DNA of 64,000 nt from Asterias rubens (lineage: Eukaryota > Echinodermata > Asteroidea > Forcipulatida > Asteriidae): positions 22,075,047 to 22,139,046 of the forward strand of contig NC_047066.1 in NCBI RefSeq assembly GCF_902459465.1. Reading direction: 5' to 3'. Made by a program: the position numbers and the translations under genes. Of this stretch, positions 33,237 through 44,600 are shown in pieces. Below the pieces are notes generated by a model, which was not told where the DNA came from, did no database searches, and worked only from the letters and a program-made list of their open reading frames with translations. How positions within the stretch are numbered: position 1 is the first letter of the stretch; each line of letters begins with the position of its first letter.

Positions 33237-36200
33237 CTCAGACATTTGTTTAGTCATCTTCTCCCAGACTGACCCATGTCCTGTTCTCTTCCTGCGGTTG
33301 GCAAGCTCCTGCATCCAAGGTATGACTTGATTGACAGTCTCCATTGCTGTCTCAGAACTCTCTTTACGCTGATGTTAAAAATGACAGAAGTACATGTGGT
33401 AAATAATTAAAGGCACTGAATACTATCGACAATTACTCAAAAACAATTTTAGCATGAACAATTACTTGGTAAAGGAGCAATGGAGAGCTATTGATAGTAT
33501 AACACATTGTGAGAAGTGGCTCCCTCTGAAGTAACATAGTTTTCAAGAAAGAAGTTATTTTCCACAAATTTGATTTCGAGACTTCAGAGTTAGATTTTGA
33601 GGTCCTAGCGAGGAGACTGGTCTTTGACAATTACCAATAGTGTCCAGTGTCTTTAAAGACACAGTTTAGAAATACAAATCAAGCACTGAAAGTACTTCAG
33701 ATATGCAAGTCATGTAAGTTGTTCTGACATGTTTTTTTACTGCAATAACATTTTTATCAAAAAAAGTATTTAAACTTGACATCATTTCTGTGCAGTGGTG
33801 TAACCTGAATTGTTTGTTTTTTGGTTGGGGGGGGGGGGGGCAAGGAGGGGCAAAGTCATAATCATTCTCCTGTGCATTTTGTTTTTGATCTTTTTTGGGG
33901 GACAAGAGTGGGTGACAAGGGTTCTGCTATGTCATATGCCAGTTTTTCTCCCCACAAAGGAAATGTTTTGAACAAAATAACAACAGAAAAAAAATTGTTT
34001 TAAATTATGTTACTTGTTAAGTTTCTTTAGACAAGTCATTATTTTGGTTTTTATCCTGACTGCACTGTGTAACAATCACTGTACATGTTTATTCAGTGCT
34101 CTCCTCAGTCCAGTGAAAATAAATCCACAAAGACAAAACAAGACAACTTTGTCAAGGTTTTGCTGAAAAACATTCAGATAGTTGACTTACCATCAAAGGC
34201 CTATCCTCATGAGCAACCTCCATGCTGGTCAGTCTTCCTGTTGCTCTACCGCCCAGACCAGAGACACCCCGACCACCCCTCCTCGTCTCAGAGCTTGGGG
34301 GCTCAGGAGCCAAGACCTTCCCACCGTTAAACCTTGCGATGAGATTGCGTACACTTACTGCTCTCACTCCGTCATCATCACCTTCTGGATTGACACCACT
34401 CTGCTCGGAAGAATTCTTCCGATCTTTAGTGTCCTGCTTCGTCAGTGTAGCCTGACGTCCTGAGTTTGTTGAAGAAGCCCCTCGACTAGGGTTAACCCCA
34501 CTCTTGGCACGAACACCCACAGATTTACTCTGGTGGACGTTCTGAGTCCTTTCCAACACTTCAGGATGTCGACCCTCTGAGCCCTTCTTGGCCTCCTGTT
34601 TCTCTGTGTTGTAGTCCAGTTTCTCACCCCTTCCAAGGCTACCATCCCTGGCATTCTTGGCCGCCAGTTTCTCTGTTTTGTAGTTCAGTGTTTGAATCCT
34701 ATCTAGCCCTTCATGATGTCTACCGTCCTTGGTCTTCTTGGCCTCCTGCTTCTTCGTTTTGTTGTTTGGGTTTTGACTCTTTTCCATCCCCTCCAGATGG
34801 CTACCTTCCCAAACATTCCTGTCCTGTTTCTCTGTTTTGTAGTCTGGTTGCTGACTCCTCTCCAGCCCTTCAGGATGTCTACCTTTGCAGACTTTCTTGG
34901 ACTCCTGTTCTTTTGTTTTGTAGTCCCCTTTCACGGTCCTCACAGCGTCTTCATCCGGAGGATTTCTATGCGAACAGATCGCTTCTTTTTCTGAACTTTT
35001 AGGAATTTCTTTGGGTGAATCAAGTGTGGTTCCTCTTGAAGAGTGCATATCTTTTGTAAAAACTACTCCTTCAGTTTGATTATGCAAATCATCTTGTGTC
35101 AAATCTTTATTTGGTGTTTTTTCCAAGTTTGGAGTTCTGAGATTAACAGATTTTATCGACTGTCTCAAGTTGGAGCGATTAGGCCTACTCACATCTTCTT
35201 CACTACTTAAAGGTGCACAACTCTTCTGCAGCATTTTGTGTACATCTTGACGTTTTTCATGAGCTAAGTTTCCCATATTAGAGTTATTAGTGTTGTAACT
35301 GACAGTTTTAGATGCAGTCAAACCAAACTTTGTTTCTGACTTTTCCGCGATAGGATTGCTTTTGTCGTTCATGGATTCCAGAGAGAGTGATTGAGTACAA
35401 GGAATGTTTCCATGAGGCAGAACTTCAAAACTTTCCGTCCGCTCATCTCGAAATGATTGATGCTGAATGCAGGAAGACGATGAGGAACTTTTACTCGCAT
35501 CCCTTGTCTCGTTAACTCTTCCCTCTAACCCATCCCCCACATTGGATTCAGAATCAACTTGATCTAATGTTCTTAAACGCTCAGTATGAGACCCGCTTGT
35601 AGCCGTGTCCACTTTAACTCCCGTCTTCAAATCTTCCTCAAGACTTACATCAAGGACGTTGCTGTCATTGTTCTTAAAAACAGAAGATGAAGAATCCAAG
35701 GGTTTGTCTGCTTCCATTGAGGCATTTGGAATTTGAGAATAAAGTGGGTGAGATCTTGAACTCAAATCTATCTCATCTTGGATGGTGTCATCATTTGCAT
35801 CCATTACAGTTGATGTGGTGTTTGTTACAGTGGGAAGTAATAAACCATGGTCAGAGCTGCTTGGGTGTTTAGGTTGCCGAGATTGAGAAACTGCATTTGT
35901 TGTCTCCATTTCATCTTTGTTCCTCGCAGAAATCTTATCATCCTTAGCAGATAATGAGATGTCCATTGTGGGCAAGAGAAGCTCAAGGCAAGTTGAATGT
36001 TCCACATGAAGAGAGGATGCTACCTCCTTAAGGTCATCCTTCACATTACTCTCCACACACACGTTATGATCCTTTGCACCAGAAGACAAGTTATCAGTGA
36101 CGTTAGATGTTGCATCCAATTGGCTTGTATCAAATGAGAGTTTTCGATTTGATGGGTCTGATTGGTTATCGAATGAGAGTTTCAAATTTGAAGGATCCGA

Positions 36201-39200
36201 TTGGTTAGTATCGAATGAGAGTTTTAGATTTGAATGATCTGATTGGTCAGTATCGAATGAGAGTTCCAGATTTGTAAGAAACTGCTCTGTACCTCCGTCC
36301 ATTTCTCTAGTTATTGCTCCTATCTGGGATCCAATACCAACTGGATTGATGGAGTCATCTGTCTCAGCTACAGCTGTGATGTCCATACTAAATACTTCAA
36401 CATTGTCATCCTTGTCTCTTTGTACCTCTACAGCATCATTACTTCCACAAAAAAGGGAATTTCCGACCAAAGTTGCTACCATAATATCACTTGTGAGCTG
36501 TTGGTCCATCGCTTCACCGTCTCCCTGTCCTTCATCCTCTAAAATATTCTTCCAGACGTTCTTCCCGATAAGACAGAGAGGCTGATCGTCATCATTTCGA
36601 CCATCATCCTCGTGTTGGACTGTTTGCATTTCTGTGGTGGTCTCCACTTCAGATCCAGTTAAATTAACACTTCTGCCATCAAACTCATTTCCTATTTTGA
36701 CACCATCATCCAAGCTCATCTTATCATCAATCTGACGACTGAATCTTTCATTGTTATGATTTGGACTTGAGGCATCGAGATTGCTGTCACATGTATGAGA
36801 TGGAACGAGAGAAGAAACTGTAACCGCATATCCCCTGGTACTAGTACCATCTTCTGCTCTGCCCTTACTGACATCCTTGATACTGTCATCATCTTTAAGT
36901 TCATCTTCCTCAATATCAACTTCATCACTATTCTCTTTTACTTCTTCATCAACCAAAGCTGTTTTACTCCATAGGTCTTCACTTTTAACATCTGCAGTTT
37001 CTGGTTGACTCGTAAGATGGGAGTTGGTCTGGAGGCTCCAGACTAATCTTGAATCGTCATCTCTATGTTTGGACACATTATCACTTCTCTCATACGATGC
37101 AAGTTGGTCTTGTTCCCAGTTCAATGTTAGACTGGTGCTATTATCGTTAGTACTGATGTTGCCGTGACTACCATCAACACCATCTTGACTGTCCGATGAT
37201 TCCTCACTGGTTGTATCACTGTCTTCACTCTCAGTGATGTCATCATTGGTATGTGATGTTGGAGTACCCCAGGGCTCTGTGCTGAGACCATAATCACCGA
37301 GTGAGTCATTGTTTTCAGTGTTCCAGGCACCCTCCATGCCTTGGGATCTATTTGCTTTCTCATTTGTCTTGGACTGTTCAACATCCTTGCCAGTTCTCCA
37401 GGCACTTTCACATTTCCAAGGAACTTCAGCTGAAATTTCAACGTCCAAGGGGCTTTCAATAACCTTCGACCCTTCATGTTCCCTAGTCATCCAGGGACCT
37501 CCAGTATCCAGGGACCCTTCAATGTCCCAGGGTTTTTCAGAGTCCCTGGGACTTTGAGACCTCCAAGGTGCTGCGTCAAGTGGAAGAATAGGCTGTAGAA
37601 GATCATCGCTTGAGATCAAGTCCTCATCGCCAGATGAAACAGATAGAGATGATGTTGTGTCCTCACCAGCGATGTTGGCACTTCGTATCACATCTACAAA
37701 CATATCCTGTAAATAAAAGGGTAGAACTTGGTTAAAACATGCAGCATTTAGCTACAATGTGTTCCTGCAATTAATGTGGAGCTACATTTTGAAATATGAA
37801 ACCAATTCCTTTATAGCACCATGTAGCAACATGCAGCCAATCAAAACAGGAACACTAGGGCGAACTCCTCGTTTTGATAAGTGCACTGGGTTCTTTTATG
37901 TGCATTACACAATACACAGCACCATTGGCTTTATGTCCCATCTGAAGGACGCATCAAGTCTGGGATCTGGACTCGAACTCACACACTAGAGCTTGAGTCT
38001 AGTGCTCTTGTATTCAGAACCTTCTGGGGATCAAGGACAAAATAAAAAAGGGAAAATAGACGGACTCCATAGGGAAATTCTGAAGACAATTTTGTGTACA
38101 ACGTTTATGAGAAAATTTTAATCACAAGGACAATGGAAAGAACAAGTCTCCACAGAGATGCATTTGAGAATCATGTGTGTTCTTATTTCCTCTTATACAC
38201 TCAGCTTTTTTAACCACTTCCTTTTCCCCTTTTGCTTCCTTCCTCATTGTTTTCTTTATTCTTTTTCCTTGTCCTTTCTTTTCCACTTGAGTGCTTCTGT
38301 TACAAAAATATACTTGTGAGTTTTGTCATTGAGAAAGACTTGGCTAAGGTCAAAGTGTCAGGCCACTAACTATCAAATGTACATTACAGCACGACCATTT
38401 AGTTTGGTAAGCTGTTTATAACAGTTATCTTTGCTTTTATTCATTTTACAAAATCTGTACAGTATGTAAAAGTAACTTTTTCAGATGGAAAATTATGAGC
38501 CATATGTGACCTATGTGATAGGTGTACTGATGGTTATTGCTCAAATTTAGAAAAATTAGGCAAGCTGAAGATGAGACCTTACTTGTGGAAACGTTAGAAA
38601 TCTTACCAGTGAAGAGTTTGCTGAGGCTGAGCGAAGCAATTTACTGTCATCGTTAACCACATTCTGAAGGGCAACCTTGCGGGCTTTAGCTGCATTACGA
38701 CTTAAAATCTAAAATGACAAAGACAACAAATCATTGTAACAGTGTTATGTTTTGATTGAATGTTCTTAAGGATAACAAGGGTTTGGTCTTTAGGGAATAG
38801 ATTGCCTGGCCACTTATGGGGGTAGAGTATTTTCTACCTCTGCCCCCCCCCCCCGAACCATTTCGGAACAGATTTTTTTTTTTAAGTTCACAGATTTACA
38901 AATAACTGAAAGACTCCTCTTAAAATGTTATTCCATGAAATACTTTACTTTTTGAGAATATCGAGAATTACGGATTTATTTTAAACACATGTCATGACAC
39001 GGCGAAACATGCAGAAACAAGGGTGGGCTTTTCCTGTTATTTTCTCCCGACTCCGATGACAGATTGAGCCTAAATTTTATAAAGTTGTGATACACGAAGT
39101 CTGGGCCTTGGACAATACTGTTTACCGAAAGTGTCCAATGGCTTTAAAACACATCTTTTCAGATTTTCAGATTTGTTAAATTCCATTTCATTTCATTTTT

Positions 39201-39526
39201 GTTTTTGTTTTTAAAATACCAAAAAAACATAACCAAAGTTTAAAAAAAGTGATATAAAAATAAGTGATGATGGAGTCCTTAGAGATGACTCTTAACAGAT
39301 AAACTTAAAAACTGTTTTACAGTTATTATTTTTATTCTAAGCTCACCTCAGCGCGTTCTCTGATCTCTTGTAAGAATTGACTTGGTTGCTCAACTCTGTC
39401 AACCGCTTCATTATCACCTCTTGAGGGCTCACTCTCTGCTGCATGCTGAGCCGATCTCCTGCTGGCTCCGTATTTATTCAATAACGAGTCTAGAGATAAA
39501 TCAATCTCCTCTGCATCATCAGCCAT
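33231..39526 (-). CDS. Uncharacterised acidic, low-complexity protein of 1311 residues (4 coding exons)
   Basis: Exons from 5': 39347-39526, 38607-38708, 34191-37706, 33231-33368. All are phase 0 with GT/AG sites. I do not recognise the family. Residues 1-60 start MADDAEEIDLSLDSLL and look helical. Residues 61-94 are basic (SRNAAKARKVALQ). Residues 95-1200 are rich in S, D, E and T with several PW/SPW motifs near the start; four 14-residue repeats of the NLKLSFDTNQSDPS type lie at about 573-620, and four to five Lys/Glu-rich repeats (YKTEKQEAKK, GRHPEGLERSQ) at about 1027-1150. The C-terminus (about 1207-1311) looks conserved: SVRNLIARFNGGK, then VIPWMQELANRRKR and SVWEKMTKQMSEK. There is no signal peptide or membrane segment. 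It is divergent with PES1. The stop overlaps an AATAAA. Confidence 0.85.
33409..33655 (+). repeat. MITE-like element, family 1
   Basis: It has ends AAAGGCACTGAATACTATCG and CCAATAGTGTCCAGTGTCTT and lies in the last intron of the acidic gene. Confidence 0.7.
37840..38010 (-). mobile_element. SINE family B fragment, reversed
   Basis: GTGCACTGGGTTCTTTTATG and TGGCTTTATGTCCCATCTGA are the reversed body, and TCGAACTCACACACTAGAGC is a decayed reversed head. It lies in an intron of the acidic gene. Confidence 0.6.
38866..39146 (-). repeat. MITE-like element, family 2 (reversed)
   Basis: The right end TACCGAAAGTGTCCAATGGC is intact and the left end is degraded (ATTTCGGAACAGA). It lies in an intron of the acidic gene. 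Confidence 0.7.
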
Positions 39527-39628
39527 TTTAGGTCTAGAGAAGAAATTATTTAAAACAAATCGTGTGAATGAGAGATAGCTCATGATGGCCAAATCTTCAA
39601 TTTATAGGGTCAAACTTGTTTTACATTA

Positions 39629-40009
39629 AAGGCAGTGGACACAATTGGTAATTGTCAAAGACTAGTCTTCACAGTTGGTGTATCTCAACATATGCATAAA
39701 ATAACAAACCTGTGAAGATTTAAGCTCAATCGGTCATCGAACTTGCGAGATAATAATGAAAGAAAAAATACCCTTGTCACACGAAGTTGTGTGCGTTTAG
39801 ATGGTTGATTTCGAGACCTCAAGTTCTAAACTTGAGGTCTTGAAATCAAATTCGTGGAAAATTACTTCTTTCTCGAAAACTATGGCACTTCAGAGGGAGC
39901 CATTTCTCACAATGTTTTATACCATCAACCTCTCCCCATTACTCCTCACCAAGAAAGGTTTTACGCTAATAATTATTTTGAGTAATTACCAATAGTGTCC
40001 ACTGCCTTC
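39629..40009 (+). repeat. MITE-like element, family 1
   Basis: It has full ends AAAGGCAGTGGACACAATTG and CAATAGTGTCCACTGCCTTC, with an inner palindrome (GAGACCTCAAGTTCTAAACT). It lies in the 5' UTR intron of the acidic gene. Confidence 0.8.
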
Positions 40010-40585
40010 AAAGTAAAACACATAAAGAGAAGACCAACCACTAGAGACCAACCATTTCATAGTTGAATAGGTCTACATTCGGCACTAGACTAGGTAAGGT
40101 AGAAAACTGTTCAATCAAATTGATTTAAAAGGAAGGCAACGACAATGGACAAAAGTCGAAGCAATTATAATTAAGGTTTTTTTTTTATGTCATGGGATAT
40201 TGAAAAATAAGAGGACAGCATAAGGAGTTATGTCTTTTTTTGAAAAGAACCTTAATGCAAGTCATAGAGCAAGTAAGGGACAAAGGCCGGCATATATTCA
40301 TCAATTACTAAACATATTCAGCCAAAAACTATGGATATTCATTTGAAAATTATGGATTCATTTTTCGTATAAACTTCCTGGTCTCGGTGTCAACTTGCAC
40401 TATCACTGCCCACAAAAACAAGGACAGAATTCTGTATCCTGTGCCACAACTCTTTCATAATTCTAATTAATTTACTCAAATGAGATATTTCTTTGGGTAA
40501 AAGTAAAGAGGTGGTGGTAGGAATAGGATGGGAATCTTTCCAAAAACACATCCAGTGCTTTGTGGAAAGGTAAGAACATAATTAT

Positions 40586-40982
40586 TTAAAGGAACGTTAC
40601 AGAGTTTGTAGGAAACAAAAATTGTGAAGATCACAGATCTACATAAAACTTACACGGTCTAATGATGATGATAGTAGAAAACATCCCTTGAAACATTTCT
40701 GTCTGAAATGTAATATTTGATGAGAAATAAATAATCTAATTTTGCGTTTTGCGTTTATTGCTCAGTGAGCGGTTTATTCATTATTTTTTGTTTTGGCATC
40801 GATGCAATGCAAAATGTGTAATCGGTTTTTCACTATTTTCTCGCGACCCAGATGGCCAATCGATCTCAACCTTCTACAGGTTTGTCAGTTAATGTATATA
40901 TGGTGGATTATATAAAATGCTTACACTGCCAGCAACTCCAACTGTTTTGTTAGCAAAACCAATTATGTAATGTTCCTTTAAA
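40586..40982 (+). repeat. MITE-like element, family 3
   Basis: TTAAAGGAACGTTACAGAGT and ATTATGTAATGTTCCTTTAA form the ends. A partial copy in PES1 (49175-49400) shares AATGCAATGCAAAAT and CCTTTAA. Confidence 0.7.
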
Positions 40983-41292
40983 TAATTAGGTGATATAAAG
41001 GTAAAGTTATAATATTAATACTGTAGGTTGTAATGTTGTTTTGTTGTCCTTTCTTTCGACGAGAAAGAACAGTAAGTAAACACAATCAAGTGACATAACA
41101 CTCAATAAGTAACACCTACCCAAAGAGAGGACACAACAAACAAAACAACAAAAATTGGCAAAAAAGGGTTGGTAATTTTCATCTGAATCTTCCAAACAAG
41201 GAATAAATGCGAAGTAACAAAATGCTTGAATGTATAAAACGATCCCTTAATGAATAATCACAATGATATTCAAAGAATATTTTCATACTTAC

Positions 41293-41380
41293 CGGTGGTT
41301 TTGGGGTATTTTCTGAACAAGCACATGGAGTTCCGCCCAGACTTTGTTTACTTTCACTAATTACAATGGTCATTTAACAT
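41293..41380 (-). other. Predicted 5' non-coding first exon of the acidic gene
   Basis: On the minus strand, AAAACCACCG is followed by a strong donor GTAAGTATG at 41292. The coding exon has an acceptor (TTCTCTAG) at 39534, seven bases before its ATG, so the leader must come from further upstream. The 5' limit is a guess. Confidence 0.45.
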
Positions 41381-41624
41381 TGCAGCATACCCAAACGTCA
41401 ATTGCACTATCTCTACCTACGTTTTACCTGACTAATGGTACCCGACTATATGAATTATTGTTCACGAGACACTTGGTGGCGCCCTTCAAGATAAGTCGCA
41501 CGTGTAAAGAAACGCAAGAAAACGAGATCACAAATCTCTCCCTTTAAATCGTCGTTTTTCTTTCATTTCCAACTTATGGTTGGCGATTTCTGATACGATT
41601 TATCCAATCATACATTATTAAGAC
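41381..41624. promoter_or_regulatory. Divergent promoter interval between the acidic gene and PES1
   Basis: Only about 250 bp separate the predicted leader exon on the minus strand and the PES1 start codon. A CCAAT motif (ATCCAATCAT, about 41602) lies on the plus strand shortly before the PES1 ATG; no TATA box is obvious. Co-expression of the two genes is inference. Confidence 0.5.
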
Positions 41625-44600
41625 ATGGGGCGAGAGAAGAAGAAGGTAAGCGGTAGTGTCAATACGCTCAAAATGTTGCTTTTTTATGTTGTCCAGTTAA
41701 CGGACATGCGGTTTCCTTGCCGCACACAAAATGGGTGCACAAAATCACATGCACGTCACGCACACGAGAGAGCGAGGTTTGTGTGGGGTTTGGATCAGGA
41801 TTGATTGTTGTGTTATTGTCCAGCAATGTTATTAGTCGACCATGTTAATGTTGTTACAAAAGAAAAAGTATTCTTCTGAAAAATCACGCCAATATTTTAC
41901 AGTTTCTCACAAAACTTCTGAATAAACGTACCCCCCCCCAATCCTCCCGACCCCCCCCCCTCCTATTGAAGCCTTGATGTTGTAAGTCATTTTAATTTTA
42001 ACGTGTGTAATAATTATAAGGATAACTTTCCGTATGGCGCCACCACTTTTTCACTCATTTTTACAAAAAGGGATATATCAATCAGGTAAATTAGATACTA
42101 TATATTTTATTTCGAATGAAAAAGTGGTGGCGCCATACGGAAACTTTTCCAATTATAATACTAAACATCATACATACATGACATAAAGGTTAACAACATT
42201 GCGATTAATGTTCCGACTCTTCCAACAGCAACACTCAAACATTAAGTTTATTAAATATTAACTATCTGCTCGGCCCACAGCTCAGTCCTCGGGTTGGTCA
42301 GTAGTGGCGTCATGGTTTGATAATTGCTAAGGTTGGGATCATTCCAAAATGGCCAGTCTCATTACACAGCGGGGAAAGTTGTTGAAAGGAAGTTGAATGA
42401 AAACAAAATAATAATAATTATTAGGCTATTTATTAATTATTAAGACGTCCAAAACACCCTCAGGGCAAAAAAAAGAGGTAAATAAAAACATTTAGCTGGT
42501 TTAAACTTCTTCGACCCGCTTGATAGTTGAAGAAAAAATTGCTCATGATCTATGGCCAAGAACTCAGATTTGGTAGTGCAATAACTGGCAGTTCCACCGT
42601 GCACTTTTTTACAATTTTTTTTATGTTTTCTTGTTTTCTCCTCAGTACCAAAGTGGTGCGGCCACAAACTTCATCACCAGAGCCTCGGCTGTCAAGAAGC
42701 TTCAACTGTCATTGGTTGATTTCAGGTAACGACAAAATCAAGCTAATTTATAGTTTTTACCTAAAATTTTATACATTGAGGACTCAGGTTTCTAGAATTG
42801 TACAACCAAGATTTAGCATGGTAGGACGTCAGGTACATGGGCGACTTCGGAATGCTAGGTGGCAGCACACTTACCAACATGACCAAAGTCTGCTGCCACC
42901 TACATGTACATGTAGTGCAGGCCTGTCTGCTTCGTTTTTGAAAGGGCAGGGGCACCAATGCATTTTCTCCTTTGTAAAGGGCACCCTATGAGGAACTTTT
43001 ATATTTCTACTGGAGCATTTTAAGGGCACCAAGGCAATCCCCAGGCGGCACAGAGGCAAACCTTCGTTGCCTCTGTGAAGTAGCAGGCATGTAGTGTCAC
43101 CAAACGTCACCCTTGCTGCACATGTACGGAGTGTGCACAAGCTGCAGCTAGTAATGTTAATGCTTGTTGATTTTTGTTCAAAATTGACATGTAATTTTTA
43201 TACACTAATATAACTTTGAGAATAGCACCCCTAATACCAGATCCCATTTTATCCTTTAGGCGCCTGTGTATTCTGAAGGGGGTGTACCCAGTACAACCCA
43301 ATAACCCAGCCCAGGCTAACAAAGGCAAGAGAGCCATCAGAACCTTCTACAGGAGTAAAGACATCCTATTCCTGGCACATGACCCAATCATCAACAAATT
43401 CCGAGCACATAAGGTTAGTACAGATTGAGCAGTTGTGATTAATGTTCTTTAATGTAAATAATGCTCCAACTCTCAGCAAAGATCAGACAGATAGGGTGCG
43501 TTTTGCTGGCCACTGCTACAGGAGCAAAGACGAACTAGTGTCCAATATTGTTCTGTGGACCCCTAAGCATGGGAGGAGGAAACCTGGTAGACCGGCACTA
43601 ACGTACACTGACATTCTCAAAATAGACACAAGACTTGAATCAGCAGATTTCAAGTCAGCAATGGGGGACAGAAAGGCTTGGGGAAACCATCGTGATTCGA
43701 GGACATCACTCGACTTAAGCAAGTAAGCAACATGTTCCAACTTCGAGTTTTTCTCCGAACCAATTTTGACAAGCGATGCATTTGTTTCATTTAGATCTTT
43801 GCTAGGAAGGTGAAATCTGCAAGACACAAGAAAGATTGGACCCGTCTGGAACGCCTCAGCGAAAACAAACCCGGCTATACATTAGACTACATCGTCAAAG
43901 AAAGGTGGGTCTCAACATTGTCAACAAATCTTATACCTAAATTTAGTTTTGTAGCTAGTAACCAGACAAGTTTGGTGGTCTAGTTTTGAGACATCTGCTC
44001 TAGTATGGCAAAGGTTGGGGGTTGTGTGGCGTGTCCTGGCCAAACAGACCACTCCACTATACTCAAGCTCTGATAATGTCAGCAGCAGAGTATGGGTTTG
44101 AATCCCAGTCATGGCACTCGTGCCCTTGGGCAAGGCACTTAACTATAATTGCTTCATTAAAAGTTGGAGCGGAGTGCATTGTGCGAGCCATGCTCCTAGT
44201 GGATGATACCCATGCCTACATCCTTACAAACTGTGAAGGGGGTAACCCTGTTTCAGCCTCAGGAGTAGGTGGCTCCTAGTGGATGATACCCAAGCCTACA
44301 TCCTTACAAACTGTGAAGGGGGTAACCCTGTTTCAGCCCAAGGAGTAGGTGGCTCCTAGTGGATGATACCCATGCCTACATCCTTACAGACTATGAAGAG
44401 GGTAACCCTGTTTCAGCCCCAGGAGTAGGTGGCTCCTAGTGGATGATACCCAAGCCTACATCCTTACAAACTGTGAAGGGGGTAACCCTGTTTCAGCCAA
44501 AGGAGTAGGTTGGCAACATGCCCCTGGTTACGGTTGATTGGGGTCATTTGCTAAGTTAAATGTAGCCCTCACCTTGAAGTTGCCACTGGCCTTGTGATAG

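Noticed and set aside
34085..34463. Plus-strand ORFs opposite the acidic gene (also 34688-35002, 37309-37557)
   Set aside because: They are antisense shadows of the 3.5-kb coding exon and have no splice sites or similarity.
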